NCBI GenBank assembly: GCA_907163375.1
Contig: CAJQUW010004777.1
Location: forward strand, 186,001 to 250,000
Direction of reading: 5' to 3'
DNA length: 64,000 nucleotides
From: Prostheceraeus crozeri
Lineage: Eukaryota > Platyhelminthes > Polycladida > Euryleptidae
A model generated the notes under the pieces. That model made no database searches. It saw nothing but the letters and a program-made list of their open reading frames with translations, and was not told the DNA's origin. Below, one piece after another: positions 1 to 10,431 of this stretch (positions are counted from its first letter, which is position 1; each line of letters starts with the position of its first letter). The position numbers and the translations under genes are program-made.

Positions 1-129
1 TTTGAAAAAGGCTTCGTTGGCTATTGGACTAAAGAGATATTTGAAGTTTGTAAAATAAATCAAACTTATCCGATTACTTACGAAATCAGAGATTTAGATG
101 ATCAGGAAATCACTGGCAGATTTTATTGA
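1..129 (+). pseudogene. Polinton-like integrase, C-terminal piece (fossil)
   Basis: The first 129 bases match the end of the fuller integrase at 7866-8002 almost base for base. They therefore encode the C-terminal part of the same Polinton-type integrase. The rest of that gene lies left of the window. It is immediately followed by a protease on the opposite strand, the same order as in the second unit. Confidence 0.75.
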
Positions 130-152
130 AACGAATTACAGCGAACTGATTT

Positions 153-599
153 TTAATTATCATTATCATTATTATTATTATTCAATTCTAACATAATATC
201 AAGAAATGGTACTACTTTTTGTAATTTAAATAAAACATAAAGACATAATTGACCACAATAAGTAGTTCCTGGTTTTTGAATTTGAAATGTATTATAAGCT
301 CCATTGCCAAGTAATTTTTTAACTTCGTTTGTTGGAGGTAATCCATAAGAGTCGAAATAGTAATTATCTCCATTTTTATTAGTCATACCTGCAGACCAAT
401 GTACACCTTTCTGATCTGACGTATGAAGATTTCTTATGAAATTTATATATATTGTTGGCTTATTTTTTAGGAATTGTAATTCGTCTCTCATTAGAACATG
501 AAAATTCTTTATTCCCAATTGATTTGCGATTTTCTTTAGATCAAAATTCGTTGTTGTTTGCGTTCCATATAATTTCAAAAACTCATTTATGTTGCTCAT
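153..599 (-). pseudogene. Adenain-like cysteine protease, copy 1 (Polinton-like fossil)
   Basis: The open frame of 148 residues resembles the adenovirus-type maturation protease found in Polintons. A His-Trp (VHWSAG), a later acidic residue and a Cys in YCGQLC follow the usual order of that family. In viruses of this kind the enzyme trims capsid proteins. It lies tail to tail with the integrase piece upstream and has a second, diverged copy at 8068-8466. It belongs to the fossil element; whether any product is made is unknown. Confidence 0.75.
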
Positions 600-756
600 T
601 TTATAATAAAAAAATTTCTTAAGGGACCCTTAGAAGTCAGAAGGGAGGGGGTAGTAGAACTACGTTCATATGATAAAGAAGGATATATTCTTGCAGTTTC
701 TTCCACTTTTGCTTCTTCCATTTTTAAAGAAATATTATTAGACACATAATTTTAGT

Positions 757-1168
757 TATCTCATATTTTAAAAACCTGAAAAATGATTTTGGGAGTGAAA
801 ATTGTAATTCTCAAATTTTGAGATTCTTAACTTTTATGATTTTCGGTGTCCTGGAACGGTCATGATTTGAGCAATGAAAAATGTCATAATCACACACTTA
901 AGATTTTGAAAAATTTGAAAAATTGGGTATTTTTAAAAACGCCCAAATTGATGAATTTAGGTCTTCATAACCTGAAAAAATGAACAAAATTCATGAATTT
1001 AGTCGCTTTTAAAAATACCGATTTTTCAAAAAATGGTACTTTTTAAATGGTCTAAATTTATGAATTTAGGTCTTAAAAACCTGAAAAAGGGCTAAAATTT
1101 ATGAATTTATGTCGTTTTTAAAGATACTACTTTTTTGAATTTTATGGTGTCCTGGAATGGTCTTTTGC
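757..1168. repeat. Interspersed repeat R, copy 1
   Basis: This is the first of three related AT-rich segments built from phrases such as gtcctggaacggtcatgatt and cctaaatttatgaatttagg. It starts near attagacacataatttt and ends just after a tgtcctgga...cccatta phrase. It separates the protease from the polymerase fragments. It has no coding capacity that I recognise. It could be a MITE or a junction sequence intrinsic to the Polinton-like element. Confidence 0.7.
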
Positions 1169-1169
1169 C

Positions 1170-2020
1170 CATTACTAATACATCGAAAACTGGAGTATAG
1201 AAAATCTAGGTGGTTAAAAAAGTATATAGAGTTCAATATTGAAAAACGTAAAATAGCTAAATGAAATAAAGATGATTTTGGAAACGTGTTCTTTAAATTA
1301 ATGAATAATGCATTTTATGGTAAGACTTTAGAAAATGTGCGTAATAGACAAAATATTGAAATAGTTTATGATAAAGATAGGTTTCAAAATTTAACAAGGA
1401 AACCTACATATAAAAGAACTACTAGATTCAGTGATGAACTATGTGATGTACATTTACGTCGAATCAGCGTAAAGCATGATAAGTTTAATTTTATTGGATT
1501 CACTATATTATAACTGGTTAAGCTATTTATGTATAGATTTATATATGATCATTTAGCACCTGCTTATGGCAAAAACTATAAATTACACTTTACAGATACG
1601 GATTCCGTTTTCTTAGAATTAACAGTACCGTATAATTCTTCACTTGATGAAGAAATAGATAAAATAAAAGATTTTATTCATCCTTCAGAATTATGTAAAG
1701 TAAAAGATGAGTTAGGAAATAAAGATTTCATAACAGAAGCTATATTTTTAAAATCTAAATGTTACTGCTATGATACAACTAATAATATTAAAACACATAA
1801 AACATTAAAAGGAATTTCAAAGGCATCAGTGGCTAGCCAAATACCATTTCAAGATTATAAGAATACATTATTTAATAATAAAATAAAAACAGCATGTAAT
1901 TATAGACTTAATTCAAAAAAACATAAAATGTATTTAAAAGAGGAACATAAATTAGCATTAGATCCATTTGATGATAAAAGAAAAATTTTACCTGATGGAA
2001 TAACTACTTTACCTTTTTAA
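1170..2020 (+). pseudogene. DNA polymerase B, C-terminal half (Polinton-like fossil)
   Basis: Two consecutive open stretches carry family-B polymerase signatures: an NNAFYGKT-type motif in the first and TDTDS, the metal-binding palm motif, in the second. In Polintons this is the protein-primed replicase. Only the C-terminal half is visible, and repeat R copy 1 stands where the upstream part should be. It belongs to a broken element. Confidence 0.8.
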
Positions 2021-2154
2021 AGTTTATTTATTATTTAAATCCGTCTAGAAAAAAAATTTTATTATTTAAATAAGTCTAGAAAAAAATTTTTTATTATTTA
2101 AATCGGTGTAGAATAAAAATTTTATTATTTATTACTCAGTATAAAAATTTTTTA
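2021..2154. repeat. Short tandem AT-rich repeat downstream of PolB fragment
   Basis: A phrase like ttattatttaaatccgtctagaaaaaa recurs about three times with small differences. It fills the gap between the convergent polymerase and ATPase fragments. I see no gene in it. Confidence 0.5.
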
Positions 2155-2851
2155 TTACTCAGTAAACAAATCTTCTATGACTCTGTCATGAATTTTTTTA
2201 TCAATATTAATTGTAATGAAGCCATAATCTTTTGACCAAGCAATGTTACACAATTGTTTAAATTCATCTTTATTTCTTACGCATAAATCTCTTAACAAAT
2301 CACTTGGGTTTCTTGAATTTTTTTTCAAATAGTATAAATATATTTGCATTCTTTCTAATAACACTTCCGTCTAATGAATACATACTTTGTGTTAAATAAA
2401 AAACACAACAGTTGTTATGTCTACCTCTTGTGAAATAATTTCTCTGAACTGACTGATTTCTGTCATTAACACAATCATCAAAAATTACACAATGTTTCAT
2501 TGTTTTATCTAGTTTACTAGGATCTTGCATATTACCACTATCATCTATTAATTGTATCTTTATATGTTTATTTTTATTGGATTCAACTAACTGATTATTT
2601 TTTGCTGCTTCTTCACACCACGAACTTATTTCTTCTTCATCTTCAGATTTTTCATATTCTTTGAATAATGAAGCAATTGCTGTTTTTTTAAGATTATTTT
2701 CAAATCCATATTTTAAAAATTGATAGACGGGTTGTTCTGCTGTTGTTGTATAAAATATAAGATTGTTATAATCCAAACAATTTGCAGTCGTTAAAATTTT
2801 AAATAATAAATATGTTTTTCCACATCCTGATCTTCCACAAATAAATGACAA
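2155..2851 (-). pseudogene. Genome-packaging ATPase (Polinton-like fossil)
   Basis: The fragment begins with a P-loop (GRSGCGKT) and carries a Walker B-like stretch (VIFDDCVND), the pattern of the FtsK/HerA-type (A32-like) packaging ATPase of Polintons and large DNA viruses. In those families it drives DNA into preformed capsids. It is convergent with the polymerase piece. The gene is not in one open frame. Confidence 0.75.
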
Positions 2852-2970
2852 AACTTTATTAGATAAATTTGTATGATGATTAAATATAAGTTTTTTTTAT
2901 TTAATGGGGGAAATTCACTCATTTTTTAATAAAAAAATTTTATTTTTATTTTTAAAGAAGAAGAAGAAAA

Positions 2971-3774
2971 TTAAACTTCTCTAACCAAAAGATCTATCAT
3001 AATCTCTTCACCTCCAAAATTCATTTCTTGTCCTTTCTCATCAGTGATCCTAGTGTTAATGTTGTTAATAGTTTTTCTTGTAATAGGGAAATATATTAAT
3101 GTTTGTGGAATTACATTTAATCTATAACCAATGGGTACAGTAAAAGCTGGAAAACTGAATATTAAACTTGACAATTTACCATTTATATATCCTCCTTCAA
3201 TAATGTCACAATGTACAACAATTGAATTTATTTCAGTTATTTTTGGAATCTTCTCACCTAAATGATAACCTTGACTATAGGTTTGTTTATTAGATCCTAA
3301 TAGTTTTGACGATGATCTATCATGATTAAAATCAACTTGATGATTTTCGTCTAAAGTAAGAGAAAATTTATTAACTGCCGGTTCAACTGCAAAATGTAAT
3401 TATTTCTTATCTTTAAATGGTATACCTAAATGTCTCTTAATTTCATTTGATATTGATTCAACTTCGTAAGAACCAGGAAGAAAAGTTAGTACTTTCCACG
3501 TTTTGCCTTTATCAGTAGAATATCTAAATTGATCATTCACATCTTTGATAACGTTTTAAATAGTGTTAAATGTGGAGAAACTAGTCAATGCAATTTGATA
3601 ATTTTTATTTTGTTCTAAATGTAGAATGGGTTCTAAATTACAAGTGTGTGATGAAGTAGTTGTTATAATTTTTAACGTCGTACTAAATTTTGATGAACCC
3701 AAAATCTCTGTTAGATTTTCTAAATGATTATTAATTTTGTCTAAATCTGCTGATGATATTTCTCTCGAAGACAT
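2971..3774 (-). pseudogene. Putative structural protein of Polinton-like element (fossil)
   Basis: Minus-strand open stretches at both ends of this interval read like one structural protein type seen in Polinton-like elements: an N-terminal part with a NKNYQIALTSF phrase and a C-terminal part ending LVREV. Assignment to a specific capsid protein is uncertain. It sits between the ATPase and further small minus-strand genes. It is broken. Confidence 0.45.
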
Positions 3775-3819
3775 TTTTTAGTTAAAATTTTGAATAAATA
3801 TTTTTTATAAAAAACTTAA

Positions 3820-4697
3820 AAACAACAACATATTTCAGCTATACTTTTATAATCCTCTTCATTTAGAATCTTCTTTTCTAACAGTCTTTTCAATATAGCA
3901 TGAATTTCATTGAAACTAGAATTATGTCCTTCTTTTATTGCAGATATTAAAATATTTAATCTATTTAGTAATTCTTGTGGATCATCTGGTCAGAATACAG
4001 TTGTTTCAGTTTTAAAACCTTTTCCTACTTTAACTCCCGTTGATAATAAATTTTTTAATTCTCTATAACGTTTAAGAGTTTTTACTGCTTTAACTCTATC
4101 TAACATAGCTTTATATTTTATGAGATCCTCTACAGCATAATTATTTAAATCTGCTCCTCTTAAAAGATCAACAAAATTTCTATCTAAAGTAAAAGGATAT
4201 TTATCTGGTGAAAAAATTAAACCTCGAAAAGGTTGTGGAAATATTTCTTTTTGTCCGAGATAAAATCTAGGTATTGTTTTTCCATCTATAAATGAAATAG
4301 AATGTTCAAATTGCATAGATTTTGGTAATTTCTTATTAATGTTTGATTCTAGTAATCCAGTCATCTAATATAGTTTTGTGTTCTGGATCTGTTATATTAA
4401 TTTGTTTATCATTATTTGTACTTTCTTTTTCAAGAGTTTTAAATGGTTCCATAGTTTTTTCAAAATCAGTTTTTACTCGCTCGGTTTGCTGCATTTTTTA
4501 AACATATCAGATTGAATACCAGCTTTTATCATTCTATGCTGAAGATGATTTTCTTTCATAATATTTCTTTGTTTTATTAACTCTTCTAATTGTTTAATTC
4601 TTTTTAGATTATCAGCTTTAGTTTTATCCATTTTTAAAATATAATATTTGAATTTTGTGGTAACATTGGAATACAACAAAAACATTTTACTGAACAA
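3820..4697 (-). pseudogene. Unassigned Polinton-like genes (fossil cluster)
   Basis: At least two minus-strand open stretches lie here. One, at 3990-4364 (124 residues), is lysine- and leucine-rich with a KTLKRYRELKNLL phrase. The other, at 4473-4697, is a short basic helical stretch with a KRIKQLEELIKQRN phrase that could form a coiled coil. I do not recognise either. Position and composition suggest late or structural genes of the same element. Confidence 0.4.
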
Positions 4698-4784
4698 ATA
4701 ATTTTTTTATTGCTTTGGCGTCTGACATCTTTTCGTTTTAAGTTTTGTTTAATAAAGTTTTGTTTAATAAAGTTTTTAGTTCTT

Positions 4785-5249
4785 CTAAAAAACTTTATCA
4801 TTTTCTTCATTAGAAATTTTACCATCACTAGAAATTTTGCCATCCTGTTTATTCTTGTCATGAACTTTTTCGGTCTGTAATTGAAATGATATTTGATTTA
4901 CTTCATTAGCTATTTGATCAAATTTTTCAATCTCATCTAGCGTAATAGCATTATCATCACATACTCTTTGAAAGTAATAATGCAGTTTATCATAAACTTC
5001 TTTAACGTGAGAATGTTTATTTTTCAATGATTTTTGTTTCTTCGTTATTAAAGATTTATCTAACATTGTAACAAGTGAAGTAGCAAAAACACCCGTACCT
5101 GTTAAAGCAGTAGCAATTACTGGAATTACTAAAACACCTGAAGATATAACAATTGTTAAAGCACCTAAACTTATTGTTAAGAATATGCCAATTCCTTCAA
5201 ATATTATTAGACACATAATTTTAGTTATCTCATATTTTAAAAACCTCAA
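4785..5249 (-). pseudogene. Membrane protein of Polinton-like element (fossil)
   Basis: The open frame starts with a long hydrophobic region of about 60 residues, rich in Ile, Val, Leu and Gly with small-residue turns (ALTGTGVFATS), probably two transmembrane helices. A charged tail ending in DGKISSDGKISNEEND follows. No family is recognised. Its first bases overlap the start of repeat R copy 2, so the repeat begins inside or at this gene's 5' end. Confidence 0.45.
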
Positions 5250-5715
5250 AAATGGATAAAATTCATGAAGTTAGACGTTTTTAAAATTACCAATTTTTAT
5301 AATTCTCGGTGTCCTGGAACGGACATGATTGTGGGGGTGTAAAATTTCATAATCATAAATTTGAGATTCTTAACTTTTATGATTTTCGGTGTCCTGGAAC
5401 GGTCATGATTTTCAAGAGAAAAATTGTAATTCTCAAATTTGAGATTATGAAAAATTTGAAAAATTCGGTTTTTTTAAAAACGCCTAAATTTATGAATTTA
5501 GGTCTTCATAACCTGAAAAATGACCAAAATTCTTAAATTTTGTCGTTCTTTTAAAATACCAATTTTTTAAAAAATGGTGCTTTTTAAATGGACTAAATTT
5601 ATGAATTTAGGTCTTAAAACCTGAAAAAAACGACCAAACTTCTTAAATTTAGTCGTTTTTAAAAGTACAAAAAATTTGAGAATTTTTTCCTGTCCTGGAA
5701 CGGTCTTCTTCCCAT
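5200..5715. repeat. Interspersed repeat R, copy 2
   Basis: This is a second copy of the repeat at 757-1168, longer because it has an extra gtcctggaacggacatgatt phrase. From about 5300 to 5715 it is nearly identical to copy 3 (9355-9768), far closer than either is to copy 1. That points to recent exchange or shared recent origin. It separates minus-strand genes on the left from plus-strand genes on the right. Confidence 0.75.
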
Positions 5716-5721
5716 TAATAA

Positions 5722-6097
5722 GAACAACAATCTTTTCCATATTAATACAATTCGAAGTTTAGAAGTTGCTTTAAATCAAACCCGATATCCAATTCATCCA
5801 TTAAGATTCGATGATACCAATAATCAATTTATGGAAGGATATGATGCTTATCGAAATCTTTGTATGGAATTTGGAGTTGAACCACAATTAACTCCTGGAG
5901 ATTGGAGACATTTATATCCAATTTTCTGTTTCGATTTAAGTGCACAATCGGAAGATATTATCAAGACTGGGTGTGATGTAACAATTAATATTGAAAAGAA
6001 AGATTCCACAATTTCATTGATGGCTTATGGTTTATTGCTAGAAGATGTAAAATATTCTATTGAAATTCTTAATGGAAAGATGGCTAGGATTGGTTAA
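5722..6097 (+). pseudogene. Putative major capsid protein, C-terminal fragment (fossil)
   Basis: The frame is open from just after repeat R to a stop at 6097. The phrase YPIFCFDLSAQSEDI and a beta-rich end resemble the C-terminal jelly-roll part of Polinton-type major capsid proteins. That assignment is tentative. The N-terminal part is absent, with repeat R in its place. The next gene downstream is a small putative membrane or minor structural protein. Confidence 0.45.
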
Positions 6098-6211
6098 TTA
6101 AAATTTTTGATAACTTAAAATAGTTTGATAACTTAAAATTTTTCATAGCTAGAATAGATTAAAAATTCTTAACTTAAAAATTTTTCGTAACTTCAAATTT
6201 TTTTATTAAAA
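6098..6211. repeat. Short tandem AT-rich repeat upstream of 6212 gene
   Basis: The phrase taacttaaaatttttcrtarct recurs about four times between the capsid-like fragment and the next gene. It may be leader sequence. No coding content is seen. Confidence 0.4.
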
Positions 6212-6694
6212 ATGTCGCAAGCGAAAAGTAATAATAATAAAACTGTTGAATTAAAATTACGCTACATTCTTGACAAAAATACACCTAAAGCTATTACGAT
6301 TAGCAAAAGGAAATATTACATAAGTAAACCAATGATAGAGAATATTATATTACAAGAAGAAAGGAATGGAGGAATTCTACCATTAATTCCACTAATAATA
6401 GGTGGCATAGCAGCAGCAGGAAGTGTTGCAGGTGGGACAGCTGGTATTGTCCAAGCAGTAAATAAAAATAAATCAGAGAAGGCAGCATTAGAAGAACAAA
6501 AACGTCATAACAGAGAGTTAGAGAAAGTTGCTAAGAGAGAAGGAATAGTAGATAATTTTATTAGTAAATTAAATTTGGTTGATGAAGGAAAACGAGTTCT
6601 TAAAAATATTCTCCACAATGTTGATGATTTAATTGAAATTAAAGAAACTAAAGATGGTTCTGGAATATATCTAAGTCCTAGTATGATTAGGTAA
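6212..6694 (+). pseudogene. Putative minor capsid/membrane protein of Polinton-like element (fossil)
   Basis: The frame of 160 residues is uninterrupted in the window. It has a basic N-terminus, then a Gly/Ala/Ile-rich hydrophobic segment (LIIGGIAAAGSVAGG), then a charged helical region. That layout is common in membrane-active minor structural proteins of adenovirus and Polinton kin. The exact family is not recognised. It lies in a plus-strand run with the PLA2 and integrase genes. Confidence 0.45.
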
Positions 6695-6720
6695 AACAAT
6701 TATTTTATTTTATCTTAAAA

Positions 6721-7197
6721 AATGTATTCTACAAATTCCGAAAATCTAATTAAATTGAAAGTTTCTAATTTAGATTTATTGAATTATCTCTTAAAAGTAC
6801 ATAAACCCCTAAATTGTCAGCATTCCGGAGGTGATATACAAAAAACATTAGAAAACTTTCCTGGATTTATTTGGAGTTGAATTAGTTGAGTTATTCGAAA
6901 GAAAAACATCTTCCTGGTCATTCATATACCGGCCCAGGAACTCGATTAGATATAAGACTAGATGAGAATAATAATCCAAAACCAGGTGAAGAACCAATAA
7001 ACAGAGTAGATGCAGCAGCTTACAGACATGATTTGGATTATCGAAATCATGACCTAAGTTCTCGACATGCAGCTGATAAGAAGATGATTCAAGAATTAGA
7101 TAGTATTCAGAATCCTTCCTTAAGAGAAAGAATTGAAAGAATGTTTGTTAAGAAAGCTTTACAAGCAAAAAATATTATTCGGTCAGGGTTTAAATGA
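6721..7197 (+). pseudogene. Parvovirus-type phospholipase A2 domain protein (Polinton-like fossil)
   Basis: The stretch 6886-7197 carries a calcium-loop-like PGHSYTGPGT and the catalytic-helix phrase AAYRHDLDYR with its His-Asp pair. This is the pattern of the PLA2 domain in parvovirus VP1 unique regions, where it helps particles leave the endosome. A short open stretch from 6721 precedes it. It overlaps the start of the integrase stretch. The gene is part of a broken element. Confidence 0.7.
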
Positions 7198-7199
7198 AA

Positions 7200-8002
7200 C
7201 GACAGCAAAGCTGTCTGAGAGCAACGCTCAAACCTACGCGTCTGAAATCCACAAGGAATACAGAAGGCCTAAATATTTATTGAAAGTAAAAGTATTTAAT
7301 AAAGATGATATTTGGAGTGCTGATCTTATTCATATGCCGAATGAAGGAGGGTTTAAGTACGCATTGACCGTTATAGATTTATATACACGATACGCTTGGG
7401 TAAAGCCTTTAAAAGATAAAAGTGGTCTATCAGTTAAATATGCGTTTGAAGAAATCTTTAAAGAAACTAATAGAAAGCCAAAAAAATTGTTTGTTGATAA
7501 AGGGACTGAGCTTTTTAACAGAAACATTCAGCCACTATTTGAAACTGTTTATTCAACTGAAAATGCAGGAAAGGCTGTAGTAATAGAAAGATTCAATAGA
7601 ACGTTAAAAAATAAATTATTCAAAAAATTTACTCAGCAAGGAAATCAGAAATGGTTGAAGATATTACCAGCAATTGTAGAACAGTACAATAATAACGTTC
7701 ATTCAGGTATTGAAGAAACTCCAAAGAATGCTTCTGACGACCCTGATTTGATAAGAAAAAAATATTCGAAAATAATTATTCGAATGAGAGTAATCCGAAT
7801 TTGCAGAAACTTACGCCGAAATTTCGATTGGAGATAGAGTTAGAATATTTAAGTATAAGAATAAATTTGAAAAAGGCTTTGTTGGCTATTGGACTAAAGA
7901 GATATTTGAAGTTTGTAAAATGAATCAAACTTATCCGATTACTTATGAAATCAAAGATTTAGATGATGAAGATATCAGAGGCCGATTTTATCAAAATGAA
8001 TA
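7200..8002 (+). pseudogene. Polinton-type rve integrase (fossil)
   Basis: The stretch contains the retroviral-type integrase core in order: an Asp in WSADLIH, a second Asp in FVDKGTEL and a Glu in VIERFNRTLKNK. A basic tail that matches the fragment at 1-129 follows. In Polintons this enzyme inserts the element into the host genome. It is not in one open frame throughout. The protease lies convergent immediately downstream. Confidence 0.85.
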
Positions 8003-8067
8003 ACAACGAAGTGATTTCTAATTTTTGGAACTAACGCTTTTCGGGAATTAAATTCCCTTATTCAATT

Positions 8068-8466
8068 CTAACATAATATCAAGAAGTGGTACTCCTTTTT
8101 GTAATTTATACAAAACATATAAACATAATTGACCGCAATAAGTAGTTCCTGGTTTTGAATTTGAAAAGTATTGTGTGTTCCACTCCCAAGTAATTCTTTG
8201 ACTTCATTTGTTGGGGGAAGTCCATAAGAGTCGAACCAATAGTTCTCAGCCTCTGGGCGGTCAAAATAATAATTATCTCCATTTTTATTTCTTTGACCCG
8301 GTGACCAATGTACTCCTTTTTGATCTGACGTGTGAAGATTTGTTATGAAATTTACAGTTGGCTTATTTTTGATCAATTGTAATTCGTCTCTCATTAGGAT
8401 ATGAAAATTCTTTATTCCCAATTGATTTGCGATTTTCTTTAGATCAAAATTTGTAGTTGTTTGCAT
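8068..8466 (-). pseudogene. Adenain-like cysteine protease, copy 2 (Polinton-like fossil)
   Basis: This is a second copy of the protease at 153-599, clearly homologous along its length but diverged. The His-Trp region (VHWSPG) is recognisable. It stands in the same position relative to the integrase as copy 1, which is the main evidence for two tandem partial units. It is part of the broken element. Confidence 0.75.
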
Positions 8467-8792
8467 TCCATATAATTCTAAGAACTCATTTATGATGCTA
8501 ATTTTAAATGAAATAAAATCTATTTCAGAAATTTCTCAAAAGAATTGGCGTGTAGCAGCTGCTAAAATTGTGTCAGCTGATAGGGGTGAAGCAAATCACA
8601 AACAATAGCGCATAATGCGGGTTGTGAAATCTCATTCACACTATGAGAACAAAAGAACAAAAGAATCCAAACACAATAGACATATGAGAGAGTGGATAAA
8701 TTAATGAATAAATGAGCATTTCTCTTCCTTTTGGTTTCCATAATTCATGCGACATTGTTTTGAATGGAAAAAAACACCAATTGTCAAACCGT

Positions 8793-8884
8793 GTCGGCAC
8801 TTTTATCGACAACTATGTCGACGCTTTTATCGACAACCTTGTCGGCACTTTTATCGACAGCCATGTCGACAAACTTTCTGACAC
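8793..8884 (+). repeat. 24-bp minisatellite (3.8 copies), in-frame octapeptide
   Basis: Units of 24 bp beginning gtcggcacttttatcgacaa follow each other at 8793, 8817 and 8841, with a partial unit after. Being a multiple of three, they encode an octapeptide series (VGTFIDNY, VDAFIDNL, VGTFIDSH) inside a 71-residue open frame at 8712-8927. I do not recognise that frame as a gene. Confidence 0.8.
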
Positions 8885-9060
8885 TTTTTCTGGCTACCAG
8901 AACAGTTTTGGTGTAAATTTCCATTAGCGTTCAAGGTCATTCTATTAGCGTTCAAGGTGATTCTATTAAAAGCATACGGGAATTATTCTCATTGAAGACA
9001 AACAATTGTTTTAAAGAATGCATGTCATTGTGAATACAATATTCCTGTAACAGACAGGAT

Positions 9061-9081
9061 CGAGAGAGAGAGAGAGAGAAA
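9061..9081. repeat. (GA)n microsatellite
   Basis: A short uninterrupted run of alternating g and a, nothing more. Confidence 0.9.
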
Positions 9082-9234
9082 GAAGTCATGCTGATCCCGT
9101 AAAAGTTTAATTGAGAAAGCGAAGGATATATTCTCGTCCCAGTCGAGGCTTCTTCCCCTTTTGTTCCTTCCATTTCTGAGGTTTCTTCCACTTTTGTTTC
9201 ATCCATTTTTAAAGAAATATTTTTCCCCAGACAT

Positions 9235-9768
9235 ATTTTAAATATAAATGAGAGGGTTCTTAACCTGGTTTAGACATAAAAATGATTAAAAATTCATAAA
9301 TTTAGGGATAATTGGGGGGGTTATTTTACTCCTAAAATCACCAATTTTTCTGATGTTGTGTCCTGGAACGGACATGATTTTGGGGGTGTAAAATTTCATA
9401 ATCACAAATTTGAGATTCTTAACTTTTATGATTTTACGGTGTCCTGGAACGGTCATGATTTTCAAGAGAAAAATTGTAATTCTCAAATTTGAGATTATGA
9501 AAAATTTGAAAAATTCGGTGTTTTTAAAAACGCCTAAATTTATGAATTTAGGTCTTCATAACCTGAAAAATGACCAAAATTTTTAAATTTTGTCGTTCTT
9601 TTAAAATACCAATTTTTTAAAAAATGGTGCTTTTTAAATGGACTAAATTTATGAATTTAGGTCTTAAAACCTGAAAAAAACGACCAAAATTCTTAAATTT
9701 AGTCGTTTTTAAAAGTACAAAAAATTTGAGAATTTTTTCCTGTCCTGGAACGGTCTTCTTCCCATTAC
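9235..9768. repeat. Interspersed repeat R, copy 3
   Basis: This is the third and longest copy of repeat R. It shares the three gtcctggaacgg phrases with copy 2 and is nearly identical to it from about 9355 on. Its right edge (cttcccatta) directly abuts coding sequence of a pogo-type transposase on the minus strand, so R or the whole fossil block ends inside that older transposon. Confidence 0.75.
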
Positions 9769-9807
9769 TGTTGAAGCATGCAGCTCGACCCAAAGAAGTA
9801 GATTCAT

Positions 9808-10237
9808 CGGTACTTCTATTCTTCCTCCCCACATTTCTGTTGTTGACACCCGGAAGTGATGCATCGTCAACGATCTTCTCTTGCTTACGGGGAGTTTCAC
9901 TAGCGTCGCATAGCGTTGAGAGTGTGAAACTCCTCTTATCTGACTTGTAGAACATTCACAGCCTCAGTATTAGGCAACTGCTCGTCATTTGTCTGTAGAC
10001 AACAATCACACGAAGTTCAGGATCACAGCCGTACCCGTATTCTAACTGAGTATCCAAGGTACCAATCCTTCATCCCGGGGTTCAAGTAAGACTTCTCAGT
10101 CGTGTTTTAGTGTCACTCAGAGACAGATCAAGTCTATTTTAAACCCAATGTGACTAACTTTGGCGAAATTTGATGATTTTTGAAAACTTGAAAAATGTGG
10201 GGAGGGGGGAAAGAATAGAAGTACCGATTCAGCTGCT
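9808..10237. mobile_element. Foldback/MITE inserted in the pogo fragment
   Basis: The left edge reads atcggtacttctattctt on the plus strand and the right edge carries the inverted counterpart, giving inverted repeats of about 18 bp that continue imperfectly to about 35 bp (ccccacattt). The insertion splits the pogo frame between IRAAES and TSLGRA, so the flanks rejoin in sense once it is ignored. A gaat-like duplication may flank it, but I cannot fix it. The interior has no recognised gene. Confidence 0.6.
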
Positions 10238-10366
10238 CTGATTGTAATATCTTTGTGTCGACTAAGAAATCCAGACATCCAATCCTTTCCAGCTTCCTTG
10301 TTTTCTTGCCACGAAGGTGGTACATCAAGATCGAGTTTTACTGCATATTCATAGGCTAAACTCCTT

Positions 10367-10431
10367 CCCGACAAACAAAGACAATCCGCGGAATTCCGAC
10401 GGAAGTCCGCGGATTGTGATTGTTTGTCGGG
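10367..10431. mobile_element. 65-bp palindromic micro-MITE in pogo fragment
   Basis: The segment is almost entirely two inverted arms: cccgacaaacaaagacaatc at the left against gattgtgattgtttgtcggg at the right, around gcggaattccgacggaagtc. It interrupts the pogo coding sequence between GLSVKEV and LAYEYAV. A related element lies at 30474-30565. The two flanking bases tt on each side could be the duplication, though that is too short to be sure. Confidence 0.7.

Larger units (their letters stand above)
8467..9234. other. Gene-poor end region of the Polinton-like block
   Basis: Between the second protease and repeat R copy 3 I see no recognisable gene. It holds a 24-bp minisatellite, a 22-bp direct repeat (attagcgttcaaggt twice, about 8925-8965) and a (ga)n run. 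The last 50 bases (cttccacttttgtttcatcc...) match 695-735 upstream of repeat R copy 1, so the protease-to-R junction is shared by both units. Confidence 0.5.
1..9768. mobile_element. Polinton/Maverick-like element fossil (two partial units)
   Basis: The block holds recognisable Polinton-type parts: integrase, adenain-like protease, protein-primed-type DNA polymerase B, packaging ATPase, capsid-type and membrane proteins, and a PLA2-like domain. Integrase tail plus protease occurs twice, at 1-599 and at 7866-8466, so two partial head-to-tail units about 7.87 kb apart are present. Three copies of an approximately 0.4-0.5 kb repeat separate the blocks. The element is broken, with several interruptions across its genes. 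The two protease copies differ by roughly a tenth by eye, suggesting moderate age. The true ends are not resolved: the left one lies outside the window. I treat it as a fossil. Confidence 0.85.

Noticed and set aside
8793-8884. Possible CRISPR-like array
   Set aside because: Units abut directly without spacers and the genome is eukaryotic; it is a minisatellite.
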